Source: Ramlibacter tataouinensis TTB310 (GTDB taxonomy: Bacteria; Pseudomonadota; Gammaproteobacteria; Burkholderiales; Burkholderiaceae_C). Taken from it: a DNA stretch of 64,000 nt. Numbering within the stretch: the stretch's first letter is position 1; each line of letters begins with the position of its first letter. This document shows positions 34,246-43,402 of this stretch, piece after piece. The notes beneath the pieces were generated by a model. It was given only the letters and a program-made list of their open reading frames with translations. It was not told where the DNA came from and searched no databases. The DNA lies in NCBI RefSeq assembly GCF_000215705.1, contig NC_015677.1:3794001-3858000 (forward strand). Reading direction: 5' to 3'. Made by a program: the position numbers and the translations under genes.

Positions 34246-34569
34246 CTAGCGGCTGCCGCCCTGGGGGTTGCCCTGGTTGCCTTGGGTGTTGCCGCCGCGG
34301 TTGCCGCCGCCGGAGGCCTCGCCGCCTTTGCGACCGGCTTCGCGCGCCTCTTCCGAGGTGAACTCGTGGGCGGTGCCTTTCTCGTGGGCGGCCTTGCCGC
34401 CCTTGCTGCCGGCCACGCGGGCTTCCTCGGGGGTGAACTCGTGCGCGTTGCCGCTCTCATGCGCGGCCTTGCCGCCTTGGCTGGCGATCTCGCGCTGGCG
34501 CTCCGGGTCCATCGACGCGAAGCCCCGGTTGGACTTTCCGCCTTGATTGCCCTGGTTGCTCGATGCCAT
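34246..34569 (-). CDS. KGG-repeat stress-induced protein (con-10/GsiB-like)
   Basis: 107 residues, Gly/Asn/Gln-rich ends around three KGG-type repeats (SQGGKAAHE, SKGGKAAHEKG, RKGGEAS) separated by EFT(P/S)EEAR linkers. This hydrophilic LEA-like design is known from general-stress proteins in Bacillus and enterics and is expected to be disordered or helix-forming in desiccation. Start MASSNQGNQGG has AAGGAG upstream. It lies downstream of the katE-like gene on the same strand. Confidence 0.9.
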   Translation of the reverse strand: MASSNQGNQGGKSNRGFASMDPERQREIASQGGKAAHESGNAHEFTPEEARVAGSKGGKAAHEKGTAHEFTSEEAREAGRKGGEASGGGNRGGNTQGNQGNPQGGSR

Positions 34570-34710
34570 GGATGAACTCCTTGGGATGTGAGCAGCCGGC
34601 ACCGCGCCGGCCGCGTCCGCCCATTGACGCGCAGAACGGCCCGGCCCCAGGTCAGTACCGGCGTGAAGCAGCCGTAGGAAAGGCCTGCTGCCGCGCAGCG
34701 GTGCCGAGAC

Positions 34711-36867
34711 TCAGGCGGGCGTGGCGTCGGCCGCGAGCCGCGACCAGTGGCGATGGCGCGCGATGGCGGCGATGAATTCCTGTGCCATCTGCAGCCGGGT
34801 CGCCGGGTCGTTGCTCCCCGTCACCACGCCGGCGCCTCGCCCGCCATCGGGTGCGCCCGGCACGACGCCTTGCAGCAGGTCCACCGCCTCGCCGATCAGG
34901 CACAGCGCCTTGCCGTGCCGCCAGGCCTCGTGCACGAACTGCAACGCTGGCGCATGGCGGGCCAGCGCCTGCGTGCTGGCACTGCCGCCGGGCACCAGCA
35001 CGGCGTCGAACAGCACCGACGAGGTGCTGGCAAAGGTATGGTCCACCGCCAGCTGCTGACCCGAGGAGGTGGACACCACCCCCAGCTGGGCCGAGACCAC
35101 GCGCGTCAGCGCGCCCTGGTCCTGCAAGGCCTGCTGCAGCACCTTGTACGCGCCCACCTCCACGCCCGGGGCCACCAGGACGGCGACCTTGCGCGTGACG
35201 ATGCCGGAGCCGCCGCCGTCCTGGCCCAGCGCCGGCGAGGACTCGATGGGCAGCCGGGCGCGGTGCGCCCGGAACCCGGCCCGCCCGGCGGCCGCCCTGC
35301 CGTCCGGCGGCGCGATGCCCAGGGGCTCGGCGACCTTGCGCGCCAGCTTGGGATCCACGTGCGCCAGGTTGTCCACCACCCGCTGGCGGATGGCCGCCGT
35401 CTCCAGCTTGGCCAGCTCGAACTGGAAGGCGGCGATGATGTGCTCCTTCTCCGCGGCCGGCTGGCTGTTCCAGAACAGCGTGGCCTGGCTGAAGTGGTCG
35501 TCGAAGGCCGGCCCGCGCCGCCGCAGCTTGGGCGAGTCGATGGCTTCGGCCACGCTCTGGAAGCCCTGCTGCCCGCCGTCCATGCGGAACTCGGCGCCGC
35601 TGGCCAGCGAGTTGGGCTCGTAGCTCACCGAGCCCTTGCTCACCAGCATGCGGTGCTGCCCGTCGCGCTGGAAGTTGTGGAACGGGCAGACGCCGCGGTT
35701 GATCGGCAGCTCGTGCCCATTGGGCCCGCCCAGGCGCGACAGCTGGCTGTCGGAGTAGGCCAGCAGGCGGCCCTGCAGCAGCGGGTCGTGGCTGAAGTCG
35801 ATGCCCGGCACCACATGGCCGGGGTTGAATGCCACCTGCTCGGTCTCGGCGAAGAAGTTGTCGGGGTTGCGATTGAGCACCAGCCGGCCCACCGGCAGCA
35901 CCGGCACCATCTCCTCGGGAATGAGCTTGGTCGGGTCCAGCAGGTCGAAGCCCAGGCCCTCGGCCTTGTCCTCGTGCACCAGCTGCACGCCCAGCTCCCA
36001 CTCCGGAGGGTGGCCGCGGTCGATCGCCTCCCACAGGTCGCGCCGGTGGAAATCGGGGTCGCTGCCGGCGATCTTCTGCGCCTCCTCCCAGGCCAGGGCA
36101 TGGCGCCCCAGCCGCGGCTTCCAGTGGAACTTGACGAAGTGCGAGACGCCATGCGCGTTGACCAGGCGCCAGGTGTGCACGCCGAAGCCTTCCATCATGC
36201 GCAGGCTGCGCGGCAGGGCCCGGCCGGACATCAGCCACATCAGCATGTGCGTGGTCTCGGGCACCAGGGAGGCGAAATCCCAGAAGGTGTCGTGCGCGCT
36301 GGAGGCCTGCGGCATGCCGTGGTGCGGCTCGGGCTTGAGGGCATGCATCAGGTCGGGGAACTTCATCGCGTCCTGGATGAAGAAGACCGGCATGCTCGCG
36401 CCCACCAGGTCGTACACGCCTTCACGGGTGTAGAACTTGACGGCGAAGCCGCGCACGTCGCGCACCGTGTCGGCGCAGCCGCGCTCGCCGGTGAGGTTGG
36501 AAAACCGCACGAACACCGGCGTGCGGCTGCCGGCCTCCTGCAGGAAATCGGCGCGGGTGTACTGCGACAGCGTCTTGTACAGCTCGAAGTAGCCGTGCGC
36601 GCCGCAGCCGCGCGCGCCCACCACGCGCTCGGGGATGCGCTCGTGCGCGAAATGCGTCAGCTTCTCGCGCAGGATGAAGTCTTCCAGCAGGGTCGGCCCG
36701 CGCGCGCCCGCGCGCAGCGAGTTGTGGTTGTCGGGGATGACCACGCCCTGGTTGGTGGTCAGGATGCTCTCGGGCGCCTGGCTGAAGGCTTCCAGCTGCT
36801 TGTTCTTGGCGGCGACTCCCTCGCCGGCCTTGGACTTGCGCTGGGCATCCAGCTTGGATTGGGCCAT
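34711..36867 (-). CDS. katE: Large-subunit catalase (HPII/KatE-like) with altered active site
   Basis: 718 residues: catalase domain (about 25-500), linker, and a C-terminal DJ-1/PfpI-like domain (about 535-690), as in E. coli HPII. The proximal heme ligand Tyr371 ([14 protein letters not shown]), Ser123 and FFIQDA are kept. Both distal catalytic residues are changed: the usual VVHARG is VVGARG (Gly84 in place of His128 of HPII) and VGNNTP is VGASMP (Ala157 in place of Asn201). The spacing of 73 residues is conserved, so this is substitution, not misalignment. Normal catalase activity is therefore doubtful; it may be another heme peroxidase-like activity. The gene symbol reflects homology only. 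The start is [15 protein letters not shown] upstream. Confidence 0.85.
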   Translation of the reverse strand: MAQSKLDAQRKSKAGEGVAAKNKQLEAFSQAPESILTTNQGVVIPDNHNSLRAGARGPTLLEDFILREKLTHFAHERIPERVVGARGCGAHGYFELYKTLSQYTRADFLQEAGSRTPVFVRFSNLTGERGCADTVRDVRGFAVKFYTREGVYDLVGASMPVFFIQDAMKFPDLMHALKPEPHHGMPQASSAHDTFWDFASLVPETTHMLMWLMSGRALPRSLRMMEGFGVHTWRLVNAHGVSHFVKFHWKPRLGRHALAWEEAQKIAGSDPDFHRRDLWEAIDRGHPPEWELGVQLVHEDKAEGLGFDLLDPTKLIPEEMVPVLPVGRLVLNRNPDNFFAETEQVAFNPGHVVPGIDFSHDPLLQGRLLAYSDSQLSRLGGPNGHELPINRGVCPFHNFQRDGQHRMLVSKGSVSYEPNSLASGAEFRMDGGQQGFQSVAEAIDSPKLRRRGPAFDDHFSQATLFWNSQPAAEKEHIIAAFQFELAKLETAAIRQRVVDNLAHVDPKLARKVAEPLGIAPPDGRAAAGRAGFRAHRARLPIESSPALGQDGGGSGIVTRKVAVLVAPGVEVGAYKVLQQALQDQGALTRVVSAQLGVVSTSSGQQLAVDHTFASTSSVLFDAVLVPGGSASTQALARHAPALQFVHEAWRHGKALCLIGEAVDLLQGVVPGAPDGGRGAGVVTGSNDPATRLQMAQEFIAAIARHRHWSRLAADATPA

Positions 36868-36925
36868 GGGGGCTCCTGGTGGCGGCGGAGGAACTACAAG
36901 GTGCGGGGCCCGGCCCCGCCGGCGG

Positions 36926-37048
36926 TCAGCGGGCTTCGAGGTCGAGCGCCGCCTCGATGACGTTGGCCACCATGGCCACCGCGAGCACGCCGCCCGAGCC
37001 GGCAGCACACCAGACCAGCCATTCGGGGATGCCGGCGAGCAGTTCCAT
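36926..37048 (-). CDS. 40-residue single-span membrane microprotein
   Basis: An ATG-TGA ORF with AGGAG 8 bases upstream encodes 40 residues: a short N-terminus (MELLAGIPEW), one hydrophobic segment (LVWCAAGSGGVLAVAMVANV) and an acidic tail (IEAALDLEAR). It lies 58 bases upstream of the katE-like gene on the same strand and may be cotranscribed. I do not recognise it; coding support is the SD and the sensible one-span topology. Confidence 0.5.
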   Translation of the reverse strand: MELLAGIPEWLVWCAAGSGGVLAVAMVANVIEAALDLEAR

Positions 37049-37279
37049 GGGTCTTTCTCCTGAGCGACGTGTAAGGACGATAGCCAAGCCTCAGCGTAAC
37101 AAGCTCATGGGCAAAGCCCGTAGTTGGCTGGCGGGCGCGTTCGTCGGTGCGCACCATCAATCGCGGTAGGACGGCGCCGACACGGCAGAGCTACGGAGTA
37201 CGCCGACAGCGCTCCCGCGCACCGTCCTACCCGGCCGGCGTCGGCCGCGGCGCAGCATGAAAAGACAGGAGCCGCCACC
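37049..37279. promoter_or_regulatory. Divergent intergenic region with a 10-bp spaced inverted repeat
   Basis: Promoter region for the katE-like unit (minus) and the 37280 gene (plus). GGTAGGACGG (37165-37174) and its complement CCGTCCTACC (37222-37231) are 47 bases apart. They may be a stress-regulator site pair or the ends of a small palindromic repeat. I see no convincing gene. Confidence 0.4.
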
Positions 37280-37564
37280 ATGCCCGAGAAGAACTTCCCG
37301 CTGCCCTCCGACCGGCCGCAGTCCGAGACCTTGCCGGCCCAGGGCGAAACCCAGGAGGCCGTGCCGCGCATGCCGCACGAGCGCGACGAATCCGCCGGCA
37401 GCACGCAGCCGCGCGCCGAGCCGTCGGCCGAACGCGTCGGCCGCATCGCGCAGCAGGATGCCGAGCGCGGGGTGGCCGACACCAGCAAGGGCGCCGAGCT
37501 GGACGCGACCTACGACCGCCTGCGCGAGGACCTGCCGGACGGCGAGAAGAAGCACCGTCCGTGA
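37280..37564 (+). CDS. Small hydrophilic protein of unknown function
   Basis: 94 residues, strongly hydrophilic and rich in Glu, Arg, Pro and Asp (e.g. RMPHERDESAGS, RIAQQDAERGVADT), with no membrane segment and likely disordered. CAGGAG lies 10 bases before ATG 37280. It sits beside the KGG protein and the catalase-like gene, so a stress role is plausible but only by context. Its end is 9 bases from the rpe stop (convergent). Confidence 0.65.
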   Translation: MPEKNFPLPSDRPQSETLPAQGETQEAVPRMPHERDESAGSTQPRAEPSAERVGRIAQQDAERGVADTSKGAELDATYDRLREDLPDGEKKHRP

Positions 37565-37573
37565 CGCGCTCCC

Positions 37574-38257
37574 TCAGCGCGCCAGCGCCGAGCGCATCGC
37601 GTCGATGACGGCGCGGTAGTCCGGCTTGCCGAAGATGGCGCTGCCGGCCACGAAGGTGTCGGCGCCGGCGGCTGCCACCCTGCCGATGTTGTCGGCCTTG
37701 ATGCCGCCGTCGACCTCCAGGCGGATGTCGCGTCCGCTGGCTTCGATGCGCCGGCGCGCCTGCTCGATCTTGCGCAGGGCCGAGTCGATGAAGCCCTGGC
37801 CGCCGAACCCCGGGTTGACGCTCATGATCAGGATCAGGTCGATCTCGTCGATGGTCCAGTCCAGCACGTCCAGCGGCGTGGCCGGGTTGAACACCAAGCC
37901 CGCCTTGCAGCCGCGCGCCTTGATCGCCTGCACGCTACGGTGCACGTGGGTGGACGCGTCGGGGTGGAAGCTGATGAAGTCGGCGCCGGCGTCGGCGAAG
38001 GCCTGGGCCAGCGCGTCCACCGGCTGCACCATGAGGTGCACGTCGACGGGCACCGCCGTGCCGTCGGCGCGCCGGGCGTGCGGCTTGAGCGCCGAGCAGA
38101 TCATGGGGCCGAAGGTCAGGTTGGGCACGTAATGGTTGTCCATCACGTCGAAGTGGATCCAGTCGGCGCCGGCGGCGATGACGTTCCTCACTTCCTCGCC
38201 CAGGCGGGCGAAATCGGCGGACAGGATGGACGGCGCGATGCGGTGCGTGGGGCTCAT
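37574..38257 (-). CDS. rpe: Ribulose-phosphate 3-epimerase
   Basis: 227 residues, TIM barrel. Motifs [51 protein letters not shown] and EVDGGI carry the metal-binding His/Asp residues. It interconverts ribulose-5-P and xylulose-5-P. GACAAT lies 6 bases before the ATG and there is no SD. It is divergent from apaG with only 55 bases between them. Confidence 0.96.
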   Translation of the reverse strand: MSPTHRIAPSILSADFARLGEEVRNVIAAGADWIHFDVMDNHYVPNLTFGPMICSALKPHARRADGTAVPVDVHLMVQPVDALAQAFADAGADFISFHPDASTHVHRSVQAIKARGCKAGLVFNPATPLDVLDWTIDEIDLILIMSVNPGFGGQGFIDSALRKIEQARRRIEASGRDIRLEVDGGIKADNIGRVAAAGADTFVAGSAIFGKPDYRAVIDAMRSALAR

Positions 38258-38312
38258 GGCGCGATTGTCCCAAAACCCCTGGCCGAGCCGGCCCTGCAGT
38301 TACCATCGCCGC

Positions 38313-38693
38313 ATGGCCAAGTACCAGTTCCGCGTGGAGGTCACGCCCCAGTACCTGCCCGAGCAGTCCGCGCCCAGCCAGGGCATCCACAGCTTCGCCT
38401 ACACCATCACCATCACCAATGCGGGCGAAGTGGCGGCGCAGCTGATCTCGCGCCACTGGATCATCACCAACGCCGTCGGCCAGACCGAGGAGGTGCGCGG
38501 CCTGGGCGTGGTGGGGCACCAGCCGCTGCTCAAGCCGGGCGAGGCATTCCAGTACACCAGCGGCTGCCGCCTGGCCACGCCCACCGGCAGCATGCGCGGA
38601 AGCTACTTCTGCGTGGCCGAGGACGGCACGCGCTTCGAGGCGGACATTCCCGAGTTCATCCTGCACGACGGCGCCCAGCGGGTGCTGCACTGA
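38313..38693 (+). CDS. apaG: ApaG family protein (Co2+/Mg2+ efflux protein ApaG)
   Basis: 126 residues, full length, with a fibronectin-III-like beta fold: YTITITNAGEVAAQLISRHW, GEAFQYTSGCRLATPTGSM and FEADIPEFILH. ApaG is linked to cation resistance and polyphosphate/ApaH contexts; its molecular role is uncertain. TACCAT lies 6 bases before the ATG and there is no SD, the same pattern as rpe opposite. Confidence 0.93.
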   Translation: MAKYQFRVEVTPQYLPEQSAPSQGIHSFAYTITITNAGEVAAQLISRHWIITNAVGQTEEVRGLGVVGHQPLLKPGEAFQYTSGCRLATPTGSMRGSYFCVAEDGTRFEADIPEFILHDGAQRVLH

Positions 38694-38724
38694 CCCGCGT
38701 GGCGGGCATCACCGAGGCCGGCCC

Positions 38725-40689
38725 GTGACCGACCTGAACCGGCTGCTGGACACGCTGGACGCCGACGCACCCCTGGCTCGGCGCCACTTGTGGCTGATCG
38801 GCCTGCTGCGCTGGCTGCGCGGACGCCGCCGCTCGCTTCCCGAGGCCGCCGCCGGCCGCGTGCGCCTGCTGCTGGACGCGCTCGAAGCGCGGCCCCGGCA
38901 CCGCGAGGAGCTGCAGCGCTGGTGGCGCGTCCTGACCGGCACGGTGGACACCACCGCCCTGCTGGCCGACTTCGGGCTGGCGGCGCGGCTGGCCTTTCGA
39001 AGCGAGCTGAACGAGCGGCTGCGCCAGAAGCTGCTGCCGGCGACACCCGAAACCACGGACGCGGCCGAGCTGTTCTCGCTGGCCATGCCGCGCGGCGAGG
39101 ATGCCGCCTGGGTGGCGGCTCTGGACGCCGCCACGCTGCAGCGCCTGGCCGCGCTGCTGTCGCTGCCTTCGGCCCGGCCGGCCTTGACGCTGTGGCAGCA
39201 CGAGGTGCTGCAGGCCATCGATTTCTGCGCCAGCCAGGTGCGCGCCGCCGGCCTGTCGGCCGAGCTGCGCCAGCGCATGAGCACGCCCGAGCGCCGCGCC
39301 CAGCCTTTCCATGCGCTGGCCCTGGCCTCCGACGATTTCCGCGCCGCCTACCTGGAGACGCCGCGCGAGGCGCAGCGGTTGGAGGCCGCCGCCGAGCGGC
39401 TGCGCGAGGCGCTGGACGCCTGCCGCACCGCGGCGGCCAGCGTGTACCCGCATCTGAACGAGCATGGCATCTCCATCGGCCTGGTGTTCCAGCTGCGCCA
39501 GTTGCGCGAACGCGTGCTGCGCATCCGCGAGCTGATGGACTGCCTGCTGGCAGCCGAGCCGCAGGCCGCGACCGCGCGCCTGATCGGCCGGCTGGCCACG
39601 CTGGGCCAGGAACGGCGTAGCCTGCGCGCCCTGGTCGCCGCCAACTCCTCGATGCTGGCGGCGCGCGTGACCGAGCGCAGCGCCGAAACAGGGGAGCACT
39701 ACATCACGCGCACGCCGGCCGAGTACCGGGGCATGCTGGGCAAGGCCGCCGGCGGCGGCATCGTGACGGCCGGCACGGTGGTGCTGAAGTTCATGCTGAA
39801 CAAGCTGGGCCTGGCGGCGTTCTGGGGCGGCGTGTGGGCGGGGGTCCTGTACTCCGCCAGCTTCATGCTGATCCAGCTGATGCACTGGACGCTGGCGACC
39901 AAGCAGCCCGCCATGACCGCGCCGGCGATGGCCGCCCGGCTGCGCGACCTGAGCAGCCAGGCACGGGTCGAGGAGTTCGTCGACCAGGTCGCCAACCTGG
40001 TGCGCTCCCAGGTGGCAGCAGTGGTGGGCAACGTGGGACTGGTGGTGCCCACGGTGATCCTGCTGTGCCTGGCTTTCCAGCAGGCCACCGGACAGCCGGT
40101 GATCGCCCACGCCGAGGCCGACTACGTGCTGCGCAGCCTGAACCTGCTGTCGCCCGGCACGCTGCTGTTCGCCGCCTTCACCGGCACCTTGCTGTTCGCC
40201 TCCAGCCTGATCGCGGGCTGGGCCGAGAACTGGTTCGTGCTGCACCGGCTGGACTCGGCGCTGCGCTACAACCCGCGCATCACCGCCGTGCTCGGGCCGG
40301 TGCGCGCCGACCGCTGGGCCCGCTTCATGCGCGAGCACATCTCCGGCTTCGCCTCCAACATCTCCCTGGGCTTCATGCTGGGCCTGGTGCCGCCGGTGCT
40401 GGGCTTCCTGGGCGTGGGGCTGGAGGCACGCCACGTGACGCTGTCGGCCGGCCAGCTCACGGCGGCCGCCATGGCCTATGGGCCGCAGGCCTGGCAGCTG
40501 CCGCAGCTGGCCTGGTGCGTGGCCGCCATCCCGCTGATCGCCATGCTCAACCTGGGGGTGAGCTTCTACCTCGCGTTCCGGCTGGCGCTGCGTGCGCACA
40601 GCGTCAGCGGCGTGGACCGGCGCCGCATCCGCGGGGCCATCTGGTCGCGCTGCCAGCGGCGGCTGGGCAGCTTCCTGCTGCCGGTCTGA
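38725..40689 (+). CDS. Gcr-family protein (named site-specific recombinase; looks like a membrane protein)
   Basis: 654 residues from GTG 38725. The first half (to about 320) is helical and charged. The second half has about six hydrophobic spans (e.g. LAAFWGGVWAGVLYSASFML near 365, VGLVVPTVILLCLAFQQ, LLFAAFTGTLLFASSLIAGW, FMLGLVPPVLGFLGVGL, and the last near IPLIAMLNLGVSFYLAF). It matches the family catalogued as Gcr site-specific recombinase, yet I see no tyrosine- or serine-recombinase catalytic motif, and multispan topology argues against a DNA recombinase. Function should be treated as unknown. Confidence 0.7.
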   Translation: MTDLNRLLDTLDADAPLARRHLWLIGLLRWLRGRRRSLPEAAAGRVRLLLDALEARPRHREELQRWWRVLTGTVDTTALLADFGLAARLAFRSELNERLRQKLLPATPETTDAAELFSLAMPRGEDAAWVAALDAATLQRLAALLSLPSARPALTLWQHEVLQAIDFCASQVRAAGLSAELRQRMSTPERRAQPFHALALASDDFRAAYLETPREAQRLEAAAERLREALDACRTAAASVYPHLNEHGISIGLVFQLRQLRERVLRIRELMDCLLAAEPQAATARLIGRLATLGQERRSLRALVAANSSMLAARVTERSAETGEHYITRTPAEYRGMLGKAAGGGIVTAGTVVLKFMLNKLGLAAFWGGVWAGVLYSASFMLIQLMHWTLATKQPAMTAPAMAARLRDLSSQARVEEFVDQVANLVRSQVAAVVGNVGLVVPTVILLCLAFQQATGQPVIAHAEADYVLRSLNLLSPGTLLFAAFTGTLLFASSLIAGWAENWFVLHRLDSALRYNPRITAVLGPVRADRWARFMREHISGFASNISLGFMLGLVPPVLGFLGVGLEARHVTLSAGQLTAAAMAYGPQAWQLPQLAWCVAAIPLIAMLNLGVSFYLAFRLALRAHSVSGVDRRRIRGAIWSRCQRRLGSFLLPV

Positions 40690-40720
40690 CGCCTGGCCCG
40701 GATGGCCGCGTCCGTGCTGG

Positions 40721-40795
40721 GATTTTTGCTATCAACTTAAGAGCAACGCAGGGGCTCTTGTCCTACAAGCTCTGCCATTGCAGGCGGTTACAGTC
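40721..40795. repeat. Degenerate Comamonadaceae TTTTTGCTATCAA-type extragenic repeat
   Basis: GGGATTTTTGCTATCAACTT begins a segment with inverted pieces (GAGC...GCTC, CTTGTCCTACAAG). I recognise TTTTGCTATCAA followed by a gene-sized hairpin as a common intergenic repeat in Rhodoferax/Polaromonas/Acidovorax genomes. It may act as a terminator after the preceding gene. Confidence 0.5.
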
Positions 40796-40815
40796 CAGCC
40801 CCGGGGGTCTGTCGC

Positions 40816-42117
40816 ATGAATGAAATCACGGCCATCTGGGCCCAGTGGCTGCGGCCGTCGGCGGGCTTGCCCACGGTGCAGTGGTCCATCCTGCTGGCCG
40901 TCGCGGCCGCGGCGGGCCACCTGCTGCAACGCCACACCGGCCTGCCCAAGGTGGTGGGCTATTCGCTGGTGGGCACGCTGGCCGGCCTGGCCGGCTTTTC
41001 CGGGGCCGCCTGGCCGCTGCAGGGCATCGGCCTGTTCCTGCTGGAACTCGGCGTGGCCGTGGTGCTGTTCGAGGCCGGCGGCCGGGTGCCGCTGCGCTGG
41101 TTCCGGCACAACCCCATGGTGCTGCTGCAGAGCCTGCTGGAGGCCCTCCTCACCTGGATCCTGGTGTACTACACCATGCGCTGGCTGGGCGTGCGCCCCA
41201 GCGTGTCCGAGGCGCTGGCGCTGATCGCCATGGCGGCCTCGCCGGCGGTGCTCAGCCGGGTGGTGATGGACACGCGCGCCGCCGGGCCCGTGACCGAGCG
41301 GGCCATGGTGCTCAGCACCCTGAGTACGCTGTACGCCCTGACGCTGGTCAGCGCCCGCACCGGCACCATGCACCGCGCCGACGGGCTGGGCCTGGCCGAC
41401 ACGCTCTACCCCATCGCCGTGGTGCTGGGCATCTCCGTGGTGGTCGGCGCCGCCCTGGCGCTGACGCTGCGCGCGGCCCTGCGGGTGATGAGCCCGACCA
41501 GCGAGAACACGGCTTTCCTGCTGCTGAGCCTGATCGCCGCCGCGTCCACGCTGGCGGCGCACTTCGGCGGTTCGGCGCCGCTGGCGGCGCTGCTGGGCGG
41601 CATCCTGCTCAAGCAGCTCAACCCCCGCCCCTGGGCCTGGCCGCGGCAGCTGGGCACGGCCGCCTCCCTGCTGCTGATGCTGACCTTCGTGCTGGTGTCC
41701 GTGGTGGCCGCGCAGGCGCCCTGGAACCCGGCCGTGGCCGGGCTGGTTCTGGCCCTGGTGGCGGCCCGGGCCGTGGCCAAGGTGCTGGGCGTGGGCGCCG
41801 CGAACTGGGGCAGCGGGCTGGCCTGGCGCCAGGCTTTCTGGACCGCCTGCGCCATGTCGCCCATGTCGTCGGTCGCGCTGCTGCTGGTGTCGCAGTTCGT
41901 GGCTTCCTCGCTGGAGCTCGGCCCGCGCATCGCCAGCATCGCGCTGCCGTCCATCCTGCTGATGGAGGTGCTGGGCGCCATCATCACCACCTTCGCCATC
42001 TACCGCGCGGGGGAAAGCCTGCGGCCGCTGTCGGCCCATGCCGCAGGCGGGCAGATCGCCGGCGCGCCGCCGGGTGCCCCGGCCGACAGCACCTACCCGG
42101 GAGGCGCCCGTGGATAG
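40816..42117 (+). CDS. Cation:proton antiporter, KefB/CPA2-like, without RCK domain
   Basis: 433 residues and about 12 membrane segments. It has the CPA2 pattern ([37 protein letters not shown], later [21 protein letters not shown]). There is no C-terminal TrkA-N/RCK nucleotide-binding domain, so it is not classical KefB/C, and the ligand control is unknown. Probable role is K+ or Na+/H+ exchange at the inner membrane. It overlaps the following YbdK-type gene by 8 bases, implying linked expression. Confidence 0.85.
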   Translation: MNEITAIWAQWLRPSAGLPTVQWSILLAVAAAAGHLLQRHTGLPKVVGYSLVGTLAGLAGFSGAAWPLQGIGLFLLELGVAVVLFEAGGRVPLRWFRHNPMVLLQSLLEALLTWILVYYTMRWLGVRPSVSEALALIAMAASPAVLSRVVMDTRAAGPVTERAMVLSTLSTLYALTLVSARTGTMHRADGLGLADTLYPIAVVLGISVVVGAALALTLRAALRVMSPTSENTAFLLLSLIAAASTLAAHFGGSAPLAALLGGILLKQLNPRPWAWPRQLGTAASLLLMLTFVLVSVVAAQAPWNPAVAGLVLALVAARAVAKVLGVGAANWGSGLAWRQAFWTACAMSPMSSVALLLVSQFVASSLELGPRIASIALPSILLMEVLGAIITTFAIYRAGESLRPLSAHAAGGQIAGAPPGAPADSTYPGGARG

Positions 42118-43258
42118 GCCGGCCAGCGATCTCGCGCCGGCGCTCGAGCCCTTCAGCCAGTCCGCGGCCCTGTCGCTCGGGGTCGAGCTCGAGCTGCAGC
42201 TGGTCAACACCCACCACTACGACCTGGCGCCCTATTCGGACGAGATGCTGCGCCTGATGGCGCGCCACCAGCTGCCCGGCAGCGTGGTGCCGGAGATGAC
42301 CTCGAGCATGATCGAGATCTCCACCGGCGTGTGCCACTCCGCGTCCGAGGTGCTGGGCGAGCTGTCGCAAATCCGCGATGCGCTGGTGCAGTGCGCCGAC
42401 AAGCTCAACATCGCCGTGGTGGGCGGCGGCACCCACCCGTTCCAGCAGTGGCACGAGCAGCGCATCTACGACAAGCCGCGCTTTCGCCAGCTGTCGGACC
42501 TGTACGGCTACCTGTCCAAGCAGTTCACCATCTTCGGCCAGCACGTGCACATCGGCTGCCCGACCGCGGACGAGGCGCTGCTGATGCTGCACCGCATGTC
42601 GCGCTACATCCCGCACTTCATCGCGCTGTCGGCCTCCAGCCCCTACGTGCAGGCGCAGGACACGCAGTTCGACTCGGCACGGCTGAACTCGGTGTTCGCC
42701 TTCCCCATGTCCGGCCGCGCCCCGTTCACCCTCAGCTGGGACCACTTCGGCGAGTTCTTCAGCAAGACCACGCGCACCGGCGTGGTCAAGAGCATGAAGG
42801 ACTTCTACTGGGACATCCGGCCCAAGCCCGAGTACGGCACCATCGAGATCCGCGTGTTCGACACGCCCTTGACCGTGGAGCGCGCCGCCGCGCTGGCCGG
42901 CTTCGTCCAGGCCCTGGCTTCCTGGTTCCTGCACGAGCAGCCGTTCATGCCGCAGGAGGACGATTACATGGTCTACACCTACAACCGTTTCCAGGCCTGC
43001 CGCTTCGGCCTGGACGCGGTGTACGTGGAGCCCTCCACCGGCGCCCACATGCCGCTGCGCGAGCACATCCTGCAGACCTTCCGGCAGATCGGCGAGCATG
43101 CGCGCCGCCTGGGCGCCGGCCCCGGCGTGCAGATGCTGGGCGAGGACGTGGAACTCGGCAGCAACGATGCGCGGTGGCTGCGGCTGAAGCAGCGGCGCGA
43201 GCGCCTGCTGGCCGAGGTGGTGCGCCAGGGTGCGTTGCGATTCCGCGGACAAAGCTAA
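42110..43258 (+). CDS. YbdK-type carboxylate-amine ligase (GCS2 family)
   Basis: 382 residues from GTG 42110, with GGAGG 5 bases upstream; the usual length of the family. ATP-grasp-like GCS2 motifs: [40 protein letters not shown] and EIRVFDTP. E. coli YbdK has weak glutamate-cysteine ligase activity; the true substrate in this branch is not known. It is coupled to the antiporter. Confidence 0.9.
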   Translation: MDRPASDLAPALEPFSQSAALSLGVELELQLVNTHHYDLAPYSDEMLRLMARHQLPGSVVPEMTSSMIEISTGVCHSASEVLGELSQIRDALVQCADKLNIAVVGGGTHPFQQWHEQRIYDKPRFRQLSDLYGYLSKQFTIFGQHVHIGCPTADEALLMLHRMSRYIPHFIALSASSPYVQAQDTQFDSARLNSVFAFPMSGRAPFTLSWDHFGEFFSKTTRTGVVKSMKDFYWDIRPKPEYGTIEIRVFDTPLTVERAAALAGFVQALASWFLHEQPFMPQEDDYMVYTYNRFQACRFGLDAVYVEPSTGAHMPLREHILQTFRQIGEHARRLGAGPGVQMLGEDVELGSNDARWLRLKQRRERLLAEVVRQGALRFRGQS

Positions 43259-43309
43259 GCAGCGATTTGTTACCTGGCGCGAGAGAGCTATTCCCGCACT
43301 GCCGCGGAA

Positions 43310-43353
43310 TGTAAGAAGGTATAAATGTGAAGACCTCCCATTTATCTCTTACA
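43310..43353. promoter_or_regulatory. Spaced inverted repeat upstream of the DUF6502 gene
   Basis: TGTAAGA...ATAAATG (43310-43327) and CATTTAT...TCTTACA (43339-43353) are imperfect mirror arms 11 bases apart, 50 bases before ATG 43403, in a locally AT-rich island. A candidate operator or leader hairpin. Confidence 0.45.
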
Positions 43354-43402
43354 CCGTGCGGCCCACTCCTCTTTGTCCCTGCCCCCGCCGTGCGGCCACG
43401 TG

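Noticed and set aside
34711..36867. Treating the catalase as a pseudogene because catalytic residues are missing
   Set aside because: The frame is complete, the heme ligand and both domains are conserved, and an SD is present; substitution with function change is more likely than decay.
38725..40689. Calling the Gcr-family gene a mobile-element recombinase
   Set aside because: No catalytic recombinase motif and several membrane spans; no attachment-like repeats nearby.
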